From positions 1 through 64,000 of the forward strand of contig BROG01000531.1 of assembly GCA_030159075.1 (NCBI GenBank): a stretch of DNA of 64,000 bases, written 5' to 3'. The stretch's first letter is position 1. Each line of letters starts with the position of its first letter. The notes under the pieces were generated by a model. That model saw nothing but the letters and a program-made list of their open reading frames with translations, was not told the DNA's origin and searched no databases. The position numbers and the translations under genes were made by a program. Positions 11,901 through 26,900 of the stretch are shown here, piece after piece. This stretch comes from Atrina japonica. Its lineage: Eukaryota > Mollusca > Bivalvia > Pterioida > Pinnidae.

Positions 11901-14900
11901 TACTTAAAAAACAAAGTTTCTTTTATTACCACCTCATTATAAAATTTATATGTTTAATTGTCTGCAAAACTGAAAATAATCAACTGTACTTTACAACTTT
12001 TTCCCTATTTTGACTTTCAACTTTGGAAAATCAGTTTATAAATTCTTAACATTAATTGCATTTTTATATTATAAACCCAGATCAAGGCCATCTTTTTTTT
12101 AACTCACACAAACTTTCAAACTTACAAAAGGCGATGATTTGTTTGGTAATATGATATGCTGTATTAAATAAAAAAAAAAAAATTTTTTCTGTGCAAATTC
12201 AGTAAACTTTTTTTTTTACCAGCGGTACACTGCCTAATGCCCTGACATATATTTCCCACTCTCTTGAGCATTTAGTATGACATTTTGATTTCTTGTGGGG
12301 TTTAAGTGTTTCCTCCCAGAATGTAAATGAACCTGTAAATAAAATGGAATTTTTATCTTTTTACCTTGGAAAATCTCGTTAATGTTACTTTCTCTTCCAA
12401 ATACTATATTACCCATTTGTAAATATTTTTCAAGCTTTTATTGACCCCCACACCCTTTACTCTTCGTATATCTCACTCTTTCAATCATCTCTCTTTCCAT
12501 TATCTTCCTCTCTGTATGTTTTAAAATTGTTTGATTGCTAGTCTGTTCTAATGCAGTAGAAATTGGCCCGAGGATAAAGTATTTCGTGTGCTTGAACTTG
12601 TGGTTTCAGTTTCTATCTAACTGATAATGCTCCGTCTTTGCTTTATCAGATGCACTGGGGTTTATTTTATTTTTATTTCCATCAAGATATTTATTTCTTT
12701 CTTTCCACTCTGGACCAGCTTCGCTGTTTGAGCCTTTGAAAAAAAATTGTGTCGCTGTAACTGCCTACTAAGCTACAGCCATTTTGTTACCGATGTAAAT
12801 AAGATAGACGAGGTCCCGGATGTTATTTTTCGGATTGTATCTCGATGTACTGTAACCAGATAGGTTTTAATTTTGGGTTAGCTCATAATGTAACGATGTA
12901 ACACTGACGCATGCAGTGAACAGCAAAAATTATCTACTGCAGTACAGATTTTAACTTTTGATGTTTTAAAATACTCATCTGTTGGATGAGTACTATTCTG
13001 AAACCACTTGCCAAATCTGATTTTCACTTGTCACGGATGCGTGGATGAGTGGTTTTCCTGAGCCCTGTACTTTAGTCATACTGTAGTCAATCTAGGGCTG
13101 TCATTGATGAGAAATTCTATATCGATAAGTAAAAAGTATCGATATATCAATAAATCGAATAATTTGGTACTTCTATGAATGCATTCAAAATAAATAGATT
13201 CATTGTAATATTCAGTTGTTTTATTGTATATTTGACCATCTGAAGATGAAAAAAGCAATCAGTGCAAGGAAAACATCATTTATTTTAACAAATTGAACAA
13301 TTAGAACAAAAATATAACATAGTTCAATATTGTAGTAGTCATACTGTAGTCAATCTACTTTAGCCATTCTCTAGTCAGTCTAAAAATGTAGTAGTCTACT
13401 GTAGCCAATATACTTTAGCCATTCTCTAGTCAGTCTAAAAATGTAGTAGTCATACTGTAGTCAATCTACTTTAGTCATTCTCTAGTCAGTCTAAAAATGT
13501 AGTAGTCATACTGTAGTCAATCTACTTTAGTCATTCTCTAGTCAGTCTAAAAATGTAGTAGTAATACTGTAGCCAATCTACTTTAGCCATTCTCTAGTCA
13601 GTCTAAAAATGTAGTAGTCATACTGTAGTCAATCTATTTTCATTATAATGTCTAGTTGCCACATTGTAGTCAATCTACAGTAGTCAACCTATATTACTCG
13701 TATTACAGTCAATCAATGAATAGTTTATATTAGCTCGCTAGGACGAAAGTCTGGAGAGCTAATGCCATGCCGTCGGCGTTGTTGTCTTCATCGTCTTCAT
13801 CATTGTCGGCATCCGCACACAAACTTTATCCTGACCTTTAACTTTAAAATGCAAGGGACAGGGCTCTGATATTTCACATATAGATTATTTATTACAAGAT
13901 CTTTCATTTGACTTTTAACCTAGTGACCTTGACCTTGGACTTTAACCTACTTTTCAAAATCTTTGCTATAGCTTTTAAACCATGAGGGATAGGGCTTTGA
14001 TATTTCACATACACATGTATATATTTTCTTATGACCAGAGCTTTCATTTGGTACCTTGACTTTTGACTTAGTGACCTTGACATTGAACTTTGACCTACTT
14101 ATCAAAAGCTTTAACCTTGGCTATAGCTTTTAAACCATGAGGGATATGACTTTGATATTTCACATATATATTTCTTATGACCAGAGCCTTTATTTGGTAC
14201 CTTGACATTTGACCTAGTGGACTTGACCTTGGACTTTGACCTACTTTTCAAAATTTTCAACCTGAGCTGAAGGAATTAAAATTTTACCTGTCCTTTGACC
14301 ATAAAACCTGACAGCTGTGGGTCAGATATCCATTTTGAAAACTTACACCCATTTTGGCGAGCTTTGTTGTCTTCTGACAACTCTTGTTCGACATGCCATC
14401 CACCCAAATATTTTATGATTTCAATATTTTGTCAGAGGACAGAAATGTCATCAGTTACAAACATTGTGAATAATTTGTGCCTCATCTTTTTATTAATTTA
14501 TTACCTCACCTGAGCCTATTTTGGCTAGATTTGCTTAGGCATGGATCCAGTGTGGGATGAAATAGGTCCCAGAGGGTACTTGTACCTCGTTTTGAAAATC
14601 GAATTGCTTGAGTGATCTACGTGTACATGTTCATATGATTCAAGTTTTTAATTTTTTTGTAGAAGTTTGAAAATTATTTTTATGCCATGTATGATGTCTT
14701 TTCAGACTTTGTCATAATCATTCATTTTGCATGATTTCTTTGATTTCCCTACTTTATTTTAATGATGCATTCTTTCTGTCTGTGTTCTATCTGTAATTAG
14801 AAGAAATGATTTCATGAGAGAATTTCACTGAAAACTAATTTTCAGAATTCTGTTGATGAATTTTTAAGATTGGGAAAAGGAAATGGGAGTTCATTAACTT

Positions 14901-17900
14901 ATTCAACTTCTTATCCCGAAAACGTGTATGAATTTCAACAGAACTTGGCAGGGATTAAGTACTCTTGGGCTACACCTTTAGAACCAAAGCCCATGACAAA
15001 TATGTTAAATAGTCAAATTTCTTGTTCATTTAATTTAACCTACGTAATCATTTCGTTCTTCTTTTCACATTTGTTGATGGTGCTTAGGTGAAGGATATTG
15101 TTTTATCCTTGTTACATGTATTTTGTTTATAATTATTTATTTTCTTTGTTTTTAGCAATCCAGTACAATGAAGAAAAGGAGGAAAAGGCAAAGCAAGATG
15201 CCAAACAGAAAAAACTGCTTCAGATTGAAGAGGCTAAGAAATTACAAGCTGAAAAAGGTACAACTCTGTGACATTATAGAACTCTAACATACACCTATAC
15301 CACATAGAACCATAATACAGTGGAACCTCATCTAAATACCACCTCACTTAGGAGACCACCTCGTAATTCAGACCATAACATTTCAGTTTCTTGATAATAT
15401 ATTTAATAAGTACAGAACCTCATTTAAGAGACCACCTCACTACTAATCAGACCACTTTGAGTCAGGCAGTTAGGTGGTCTTACTAGCGAGGTTCCACTGT
15501 AACACCTCACTAATCAAACCACTTTGAGTCAGTCAGTGAGGCGGTTTTAATAGCAAGGTTCCACTGTGTCACCTCACTAATCATACCACTTTGAGTTGGG
15601 CAGTTAGGTGGTCTGTTATTAATAGCAAGGTTCCACTGTACTAATTAGACCACTGAGTCAGGCAGTTAGGTGATCATAATAGTGAGGTTCTACTGTAGTA
15701 GTTAGGTGGTCTTAATATCAAGGTTCTACTGTATTAATCAGACCACTCTGAGTCAGTCAGTGAGGCGATCTTAATAGCGAGGTTCCACTGTGTCACCTCA
15801 CTAATCAGACCACTCTGAGTCAGTCAGTGAGGCGATCTTAATAGCGAGGTTCCACTGTGTCACCTCACTAATCAGACCACTTTGAGTCAGTCAGTGAGGC
15901 GGTCTTAATAGCAAGGTTCTACTGTAACACCTCACTAATCAGACCACTTTGAGTCAGTCAGTGAGGCGGTCTTGATAGCAAGGTTCTACTGTATTAATCA
16001 GACCACTCTGAGTCAGTCAGTGAGGTGATCTTAATAGCGAGGTTCCACTGTGTCACCTCACTAATCAGACCACTTTGAGTCAGTCAGTGAGGCGGGTCTA
16101 TGAATAGCAAGGTTCTACTGTAAAACCTCACTAATCATACACTTGTGAGTCAGTCAGTGAGGCGGTCTTGATAGCAAGGCTTTACTTAATATTCTACCAT
16201 AGACAGACCACTTTGAGTCAGTCAAAGAGGTCATTTAATAGCGAGGTTCCCACTGGCAACACCTCACTAATCAGACCACTTTGAGTCAGTCAGTGAGGCG
16301 GTCTTAATAGCAAGGTTCTACTGTATTAATCAGACCACTTTGAGTCAGTCAGTGAGGCGGTCTTAATAGCGAGGCTCTACTCTATTAATCAGACCACTTT
16401 GAGTCAGTCAGTGAGGTGGTCTTAATAGCAGTGTTACACTGTATACACCTACATCACATAGAACTAATGAATATCCACACAGTACTGTAGAATTCTAATG
16501 AAAATACTTGATTCATACAGACATTTATACATGTAAGTGCTGAAATATTTGGTGTAAGGACCTCAAAAATACTTTATAATCAAATTGTCTGTGAAATTGA
16601 CTTCAGATCAATGATATTTGCAGAATTGTTTTTTCTTAACAGAGCAGGTTTGATTTGTTTTTCTTTTCGTTTTAAGAACAAATGCTTTAAACAGCAAGCT
16701 GTAATAGATTAAAAAGACAAAATTTCTTTGCTGTATTAAATATAGGTACAAATTTAAACTGTAATCCAATATTGGCAAGCCAGGAAATTATGTACAACAA
16801 TGTCAGTTGGTCTATGAAAACTGAATTTGGCCAGTGCTAAAATAGAAGCAAAATACACTATGTGAATATCTCTCTTTATGATACATGTATTGATTTACTT
16901 AATCTTCTACCATAGACAAACCGAAAGCCGAAAAAAGACTCTTTTGCAGAGAAAATGGCAACACAGATTATCAAAAATCTTCTTCACGTCAAAAATATCC
17001 ACGTACGATACGAAGACAAATATACCAATCCAAAACATCCATTCTCCATCGGCGTCTCTCTCGAAGAACTTCTGTTCCAGGTATTATTTTCTATTATATG
17101 GATTTGTTATTTGATTTGATTTTGATAAAGCCAAGACTGTTCTCCATATCGATAACGTCTGTAACATAGGTCAGTTAACTTGTTAACCTCTAGAGACACA
17201 TTTGAACTGGTCTAAGCATTGATTTATGGAAGAATCCATTGTTTTTCAGGGGGTTGATGAGTTAATTCTTTATAAGCAATACAGTTACCAAAACACTGCC
17301 AAAGCGTTTTTTTTTTTTTGTTACCAGATGAAATAAGATCTTTGTCACCATTTCTGTGCATTGTTAAGAAAAACTGAATACATTTTTAAGAGGAACATAA
17401 AGCCCTCTGTAGAATTTATGACCTTGGGGCAGGGTTAAAGGTCTGGATGGGACTCCTATAGCCATATAGTGGTAATATTGGTATGCTTAGTCTTATAACA
17501 TCTTCTACATTTCTGTGCATTGTAAACAAATGAAATTGTTTTTGAGAAAGACTGTTCCCTAGTATGTTAGTGAAGAATTTTAAAGTGCACCCCAAATGCT
17601 GTATATGACTTAACAAAAACAGTCAGAGTTTGATGCGAAAATGTATTAGTCGAAAATTTGAAATTGATCTTGTTCCTGAGATATAAACTGATAAAGTTGG
17701 TTTTTTCAATTGCGGGAAATCCAATCAATAGAAAAATCTGAAAACTTCTATTGGTCGTGACATCATACAAGGAACACTCAGTACAATTGCCATTGGCAGG
17801 TATATAGAGAAAGTAGGCAAGTTTTCTTGTTCAGAATTCAGTTTGGAAGATGCTATTTATACTCAATCCTGAAGTGACAATGAAGTAAATTCTCATGATA

Positions 17901-20900
17901 ATTACGAGATGTTTTTTTGTTTCATTTACTATAAATAAAATTAATTTAGCAGAGAAGTATGTGCTAAAATATTTCTTTATTATCACCGCTGTATATAGAA
18001 ATGCTAGCGTCCAGTGTTCCCCAACTATTTTGTTGGTGTGTACAATACCCCGTAGATATTGACTCTCGGTGATCATGATTTTGGCACCTTCATCTTTTAA
18101 TCCCCATTGATGTCGGGGAACCATTTCACTTTTACAGTGAGACAACACATGAGAAAGTTTAGAATAGCGGACATTTGTAAATAAACTTATAATAAACAAT
18201 AGGACTTCTGAACCTGAAGCCTATGTACATGCATTTGAGAAAGGTATTGCTATTTTTACAAACGTCTCTTGAAGATTAGTTAATGATTGATATTGATAAC
18301 TGAAATTATCAAATGAAACAAGAAAATAAGTCACCTAAAATTTAAACCATGTCGCCATATCAATGTTCAGTATTATCGGCAAAAAATTAATGTTTCAAAA
18401 TCTACATAGTTCTCTCTCTCTCCCCCCCCTCCCTCCCTCTCCCTACTTCCCCCTCCTAATCCTATCATAGACAATGTATCAATTGTTAAAATATAGATGT
18501 AAATGTCATTTACGGGTGAATTAAAATCTGTATATACCAAAATTTTTATGGAGTGTTTATTATCTGTTTTGAGAGAGAGAGAGAGAGATATCTGTTTTGT
18601 TCATTGTACAAAATATTTACATATATATCTTAAATTACATGAAAGAAAATGTAATTGATAACCCTATCAAATACATTTTAAGCCAAATTACAAAAATTAA
18701 GAGTGGAATTCTACTATTCAGTTTAATGTTCAGTGATTTATTTTGTTTTTATTTCTGTTAAAAATGTTCATATAAAATATGTTTTACTTGATTTGATAGA
18801 AAATGACAAGAATTACTTATTTAACATGCATCATCAGAAAGAAAAATATACTGTTTGGTGTTTTATTAATTTTAAAATGTTACTTTTTGCTAAATATCTC
18901 AGGAGCGATAGGATTGACTTTAAATTTTTGGCAAAAGCATATGTGCCTCATAAACTAACAATATTTGGAAAGTTCTATATAGCGTTTGGGGTGCACTTTA
19001 AAGTCATATAATTCCTGTAAATATTGGTATGTGTTAAAGTTTTGACTGCACACATGGTAATCTGTGAATGTGCACTTTGAACTCTGTCTACCCTACAGAC
19101 ATAATTGACTGATCCAGTACAATAGAAAAGACCATACTATAAAGATAGCAGGGGGTGAAGAGATAAGTGTCAGTTGTCTTAAGAAACTACTCATACTTTT
19201 CTTTTTTATTTATTTAGACAACAGATGAAAAATGGAGACCCTGCATCTTAAAGGAATCTGTGACACAGATTTATAAAGTAAGTCAGAAGTTTAGAAAAGA
19301 ATAAACAAAATTTTTGGAAAAAATTAATGAAATTTTTTTATAAAAGTTTGGGAAAAAGAATGAAGTGTTATTTTTCCTGGGAAACTGCCTTTAGATGGCT
19401 GTAAATTTCACCTGAAAATCAATGGTAAGGACCATATGGTACACTTCATCTAATTCTAATCAGTAATCAATTGCTCTGTCAGTTATCCATCCCACTCAAA
19501 GGCAATAATTCTGGAGAATTATGTAACACTTTTTATTGACATGTATCTGTTATGCTTCTGGAAGTTGATGTTAATTCTGTTGTGTAAAGAGAAGGCAATG
19601 CTTAGTTAATTAGAATACAATGATTCGTAATCGTGGTCAGAGAACACCAATGCCCCAGCTAATTAGAAATTTTAAGTTGGTTCAAAGATAAATGATGTAT
19701 TTTGAATATATAAATCTCAAAATATAAAGGAGTGTGTATTTGAAAGTATGCAATGTAAATACATTGTCTGTTACTTACTAATTTTATTTTTGTTCAATCT
19801 TTATCAGACTGTTACTTACTAATTTTATTGTTGTTTAATCTTTATCAGTAAATTTCATTCAATAAAATTATTACAATCCAATTTGCTATATATTTCAAAT
19901 GTCCAATGGGTAGTAAAACCCATTTCCTGTGAAGCTACAACCAAAAATTGAGTAGAATCATTCGTATGATGTTTAGCTCTGCGTGCCTTCCAAGTTATAT
20001 GGACCAGACAATACCAGTTTCTGCTGAATGACTTATTTTTCAGGGTTGCTACCTACTCTAAAAATTCAGGCAATTTTTATTTTTTTCAAGGTCCTTGAAT
20101 TGTTGGGTAATTTTGAAAAATGCTCAGTGAAATTGAAATAAGTATACTCCATAAAAAGAATTACATGTACTTTCTACCGGTAATTGGAATGCTGTTAGAC
20201 AAAATTCTTTTCTAGCAGAATAAATGGAAACATAGCCAAATAATGCAAATAAAAAGGGGAAAGTGGTCAGGGGTATTTCGAGTTGATTGTTCAGACCTTT
20301 TTTTGTTATAATTATATGAATTATTTTGAGCAACAAGAAAAATGTGAGATATTTTCATTTGATCTTGGAGTACTTGTAGCAATGTCATAATAAGATTTTA
20401 ATTATAACATCCACTTCTTCTGTATGTTACAGCTCATCAAGTTGAATGCACTGTCTCTCTACTGGAACAGCAAAAGCCAACTCTACAGTGAAATGGACAA
20501 AACCAAGATGCTGGTGAGTGACAGTTATGTCATGTGATCAGATAATGAATATTCATTAATAAATACCAAGTTAGCAGATGTGCCTTTTGCAGTGTTATAT
20601 AGCACCAAATAAATGTGTAAAAATACAATGAATGATACAATTTTCTGTTACCATAGATACAAGGTTAGTATAGTTCAGGGATTTTCTTCCCTCTGGTAAG
20701 GTACTGTATGTGCTAATATAAGGCCCCATTTCCAAGGCAAAAAAAGCATTTTTTCCCCCAATTTGCAGTTAAAATTTCCAAATTGAAGTCAAATGACAAT
20801 GTATTTCAAAAGATTCATGTATTTTCAGTTTTGTGTATTTTTGGATTGTCCAATTCAACAAAATGTTGCTAAAATTTCCAATTCAAAAGGCCCAGGCCCC

Positions 20901-23900
20901 ATTCCCAAAAAGATTGTGAAAAATCTCTGGAACTTATCTGATTGGCTTTTCTCCCACTTAAGACTGGCATTTATACCGTTTTGTCAAGTATTTAAAAAAT
21001 ATTGTCTATCACACATTAAGATGTAAACAAGCTACATGAGGTATGGCATGGCATTATGATTTTATAACGTAGGACCTCTATGTGGTCAGAATGCAGTGAA
21101 TTAACAGTTGAGTCAGGTTTTGTATATATGTGCATTAACATGTGTTTGAACCATAAGAGAAAAATAATCAAATATGATTGTGTTGAGTGGAGAGAAAATC
21201 TCAACTTGGAATTGGATGTTCAGGTTGTTACCACGTGGGTAGACATTTTCTTAACCACTCTACACACCCATGTAAGAATCTGTTACTCTACTACTACAAT
21301 GGATGCTGCATCTAGGGAGAGCATGAGTCAGTAAAGTTAAAAAAACAAATTGTAATGAAATCTCAAATACTTTACAATATTTTAATTACATTTGAGAGCT
21401 GAAAGCAATATGAAATGTCATTTGCAGAAAATTTTACATGCAGATTTTGTGCAATATTTTATCTCTTATACATCCCAAACCGATCACCTGGTGGTTAAAA
21501 GAACAAATGGATGCATATAATTACAATTATCGTATCCTGTTTTTATGAATCGACCATCATTCTGGCCATTGCTTATTAAATTTTGGAAAAGCTTTACAAA
21601 TATTACCGATTGTCAAGGAAGCACATGGCGAGACATGTGCATCTGTCATCCAACATATGATAATTTGTCAAATTTCTCAGTATCAAAAAATATTTGAACA
21701 CTTTGGACACATAATTATAGTTAAGGTACATGTATGATAATTGTTCTTATTTTTCAAGTTGATATAAACTAGGCCTATATTAATTCTACATGACTCTGGG
21801 TTGTAAAAACAGATGAGCTGTAAGTGTAAACAAACATGACAGGTAGCGTCCTGGCTATGTCTCTGACTGAATATTCACATTAATTTTCCACGTAATGCAG
21901 TCCAATGGTCTTAGTACTCTTACTTGAATTCAATTACATTTTGTTTTGTATTAAGCTTTTCTCTTGATATTTGTCTACGTCTTTTCCGTGCCAAATAGCC
22001 AATTTAAGATTCCAACCACACGTTCCCGACACCACTTCAGCGTCACAAATATTTTGAGCATGCGGGTTCAGGGAAATCTCGGGCACTCATGGTGTCACAC
22101 ATTCGGCCCATAACACACTTAGTCATTGTTAAAAATCGGCCTTCATTTTATGTGTTGTCAGAGATATGTCTCTGGTTGCATATTTACTTTAAAAATACAA
22201 CATGGGGTTGTTATGAAAATAACTAGTGATATATATGATATATTGCTGAGAATGATTTTTTTTAAAACTGATTGGGATGAGTTTGTAATGGCTTGAGATA
22301 TCCAGTAGCGGTACATGCACAATAAAAGTTCTCTGAATGTTTGACCCAGAGTTCACTTGCCTATAAAGCCGATTACATCATTTGCATTACTGCTTTTGAA
22401 GCAAGAATTATTCAAGTGTCATATTTAATCATTTTTCTCCAACATCTAGGCTACTCCATACATCTTTTTACGATTGTAATTTAGATTTTTTAAAACGATT
22501 AACAAGACGTGAATTTAATATATAACTAAAAAATTAAGATTTGATCATTTCATATTAATTTAATGATGACTTATTTTATATTGCTTCCTCTAGGAAACTC
22601 TGAAAAGTGATGTCGAAAACACGGAAAAAACACAGAGTTTTGAATATTGTAAGTTACCTTTTAATAGTTCTATGACCTTTGACATCTGTATGTTGTAATT
22701 TTATATACAGTAAAACCTGCTATAGCGGCCACCTATATAAGGATTGCCTGTCTATAAAGGCCAGTTTTGAAAAGTACCATGACTGCATACTTCAACTAAA
22801 TTGAACCTGTGTATACCAAAAAAAGGTCACCTGCACATAAAGGTCAATATTTTTCTGGTCCTTTAGGTGGCCCCTGTATACAGGTTTTACTGTATATCTG
22901 TTCATTCTCAGTATAAGTATTATATAAATGTATCAAAGAAATGCTACAGTAAGTTTTTGTAGTTGAGCATTGACTATGTACATCAATCTTATTATGTTCA
23001 TAATCTATCTCCATGCAGATGTTTTCAATTTCGCTGTGTATCTCACCTTGTTTCAAGCCACACAATTTTATAGATATGTTATAAATCAATATTAGTTATG
23101 AATTAACTGCTAATTTCTTATTTTTTGTAATATTTTTCCTTTTTCATGTTTTTTGTTGTTGTTGTTTTTTGGGGTTTTTTTGTTTTTTGTTTTTGTTTTG
23201 TTTATTTTTGCACCTAAATTGAGGTTGAAAGAAAACAGAAAGCAGAAATTTTGGAGATATGTTACACACTTTATAAAAGTAATACTTTTGCTGAATTAAG
23301 CATTAGGGGAATATGTATCATATGATGTAAAAGTGCTCAGTTTATCTGAAATGATATATCCTTGTTTTATCCAGTGATCAAGCCTATATCATCAGTGGCT
23401 CATCTGAGACTTAACACAAAGCCGGAGCAGAACAATTACAGTATACCCAAAATATTTCTGACCACAGTGTTTGACGAAATTGGTTTTGCTCTTTCCAAGC
23501 TTCAGGTAAATTTAATTATAAAGACAATGTCTTGCTCACTCTCTATCTTTCTCTCTGTATCTCTTTCTCTCTGCAGCAAACACAGAAAATATGTAGTAAA
23601 TAATATCTTTAAGTAATGTTATCTTTCATGTTAGATTTGTCTCATCTTTAAGTAATGTTATCTTTCATGTTAGATTTGTCTCATCTTTTGTGAGAGACTA
23701 TTATTCTACCTCAGACAGGCTTATCTACAGTTTAGCTTTGTCAAAAACTTTCTGTACACACCCTAGAGTGTAGACAAGATTCACATGTTAAACCTTAACT
23801 TAACCAGATGTTGATAAGCATTCTGTAGTTAGAAATTCTTTAACCAGACCGTGAAAGGCATAATATGCACTGTTAAAATGTCCTAGTGTATTAACTCTGA

Positions 23901-26900
23901 AGTACTTATACTCTGTTGAATTTGTTGTGGCCATTGATATATTTGATGTATGCAAACTATATATTTAGTTTGTAATAATTTATACTGAATGATATTCAGT
24001 AATAAATAATACAGCAAAGGATTCAATATTTGTTACATGAGTATTTGTTGTGAGAACTACCTTTTTCTTTTGCCCAATGACACTGCATGGAAAAACATCA
24101 CAGCTAGAAAAATTATTGCACCATTCATGTTAAAGTATCAGAAGGAATACAAAAATGCAACACAAACAGATGAGAGAAAAATGATCATTCCAACCCATTT
24201 GGAATTGAGATAGAAAAAGACTTTTCAATGTATAGTTCATATAGACATATACCTCAGGTTAGACATTATATATTAATTGCGCTGTTTGTAGAGAAACATG
24301 GCTATTTGTTTACCCATGGCAAGTCATATTTCACTCGGGCTGAAATATGACTTGCCATGGTTAAACAAATCATCATGTCTCCCAACAACCAGAGCGTTAA
24401 ATCGTTTATTATATCGATATACAGAGTCAGCAAAGACTAAGCATTTATAATTTCAAGAATTTTGTTGATTTCATCAGCTTCTGAAAGATGAAAATACTGT
24501 CTGCTATGATCCCACATTTTGGTTCATGTTTGTGTTTGGAACACCTTGGATAGTTCCATATCACAAACTACACATGGGAGAGACATGAGAGAATGACTCA
24601 GAAGTTTTGTCACCCTGCTATGTGACAGCTCTCTACCAATTTCTGACTGTGTGTCATGTATGAGGTAGAATAAAAAAAGATCTTGCCCTTGTCTTTAAGG
24701 TGAAAAGATTGTATTAATCTTGCAGGACTATGAGGACATTAAAGTTTCTCGAGAGGTCATGTTTACTCAGTATGATGATGTGCTGAGTACATGTATGTTG
24801 GAATCATTTGAGAGTTGGAATTTCTCAAGAGGTCATGTGTACTCAATGTATACAGTTATCTTACATTTGAAGCAATATTATCTTTTATCAGATAATTTCT
24901 TATCTTACAGTATGACGATGTGCTGAGCATGTTGGAATCATTTGAGAGGATGTATTTACTCAACATTTACAGAAAATACAGACCATCTGTTCCTCTTCAC
25001 AAAAATGCCAAATCCTGGTATGTATGATGATGACTAATCCAGTCATCCCTAAAGACACATTTGGACTTGCCTTAGTCATTGATTTACAGAAGAGTCCATT
25101 GTTTTTCAGGGGTTGATGAGGTTACAAATGGATACAAATTTTCCTTCAATTGGAGAAATTCCAATATTTTTCAAAATTTTGCTGCAATGTTATATCTTTG
25201 TTTTTCCCATTAAACCCCTACATATGAGCCATTTACTGCCCTTTTCGCCATTATGGAATCCCTGTTAACTGGGTATTACTGATTGACATACCCGAGTGTT
25301 TAGCGGGTCATGCTTTAAAGCATGGAATCTCTGGCCTCAAGTCAGCAGGGGTTCATGTCCAACTGGAACCTAAGCTGATTTTTATGAGAAAGTGCTAGTT
25401 TACTTGTGGAATGTCAGTGGTCTCTTTCCGGGTACATTGTAGCCAATTTCTCTTGTCCACTGCAAAGAATAGGCCACCAGCATATGATTTAAAAACTGTT
25501 TAGTTATCACACAATTATTTTTGTAATCTGGATTATATTGTGACTTGAGAACTTTATCAGGTTTGTTATTTTGTTTTCAGGTGGCATTACGCTATGAATA
25601 GCATACTGGAGGAAACTGTCCGCCGTCGCAGGCAAATGTTTTCATGGACACACATCATAGCCTACAGACGAAGAATGAAGAAGTATAGGGAGGCTTATAT
25701 AAAGAAAATTCAAAGCAAGAAGGTGTCCAGTGAGCTGCAGAAAGAACTTGATGTGAGTTTTGGGGAAACTTGATTTTTTCATCCCTTGTTTTTCACATAT
25801 TTTAAGATATCATTAACTTCAGATAACGTACCAATGAGCCACAGAAAGAACCTGTGAATAGGTTTTGGGACGGTTGATTTTTTTCATCATTTGTTTTTCA
25901 TTTGTATGGTGATATAATTAGATGTCACTGCTAATCTCATTCAACTTGTACTTGGCACTTGGAATGATTTGTCATTCAGGTAGACATAAAACTGAAGTCC
26001 TGTTGTCACAGAATAGAATAATAAAATAAAAATATTACACATATAGTCAGTGAAAAATGATTTGAAAGAACTAAATGTATTAATTTTTTTTTAAACTTAA
26101 ATGATAAAGGGAGCAATGATACAAAAAATGACTGAAGAAAAACTGATCAGTTTCTACATGTATATTCAGAGATATGTGACACTAAGCCTTGCCTATTTAT
26201 TATCACATATACTTGATATTATATTTATAAATTTCAGGAACATGAGAAGATTTTGGACGTATTCTGTATAACTTTGATGCGACAACAAGCTGAAGTGGAG
26301 GTAAATCATGTATAAAATGGTTACCATTAGTAACTGGATAAAACATGAATATTAATATGCAGACTTATGACTGAAAGATGTATGAATGAAGGTATTGTAA
26401 AGTTATCACAAAATATCATACATCAGAAGAAATTGTGATTGGTTTGAGCTTTTGTAAAATATTTATAAACTTTCAGTTCTAACATAACATTGTGGATCAT
26501 TTTTGAAATGATGGCAAAGTAGCAAAAGTGTGTCCTTGTTACAAATTATGTATAATACTTAACTCATCTAACCCTGAAAAATAATGGAATCTCCTTTAAA
26601 TCAATGACTGAAGTCAGTCAAAGTGTGTCTTATTTGGAACTCATAGATTTTTAATGTAATGCCTATTATATAATGGATAGTATATGATGGACTAGATTTG
26701 ACTGGATATCAATTCTCTGTTACATTACAGGCAGCAAGGCTGGGAGCCAAGAAAGCAGAAGAGAAATCAGGAGGCTGGTTTGGAGGATGGTTTGGTGGAA
26801 AGAAAAAGAAAGAAGAAAAAGGGAATAAAGATATACGTAAGTTTATTTTGCTAAGCTATGTGCTACACATGGGACTAAACTATTTGATTGGCCAGAAGTA

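Noticed and set aside
18733..19011. 92-residue plus-strand frame and its 67-residue minus-strand relative at 17567-17770
   Set aside because: Peptide similarity is explained by the two loci being inverted copies of one DNA element.
24273..24402. Possible microRNA precursor hairpin
   Set aside because: The near-perfect long palindrome with homologous outer arms fits a foldback MITE better.
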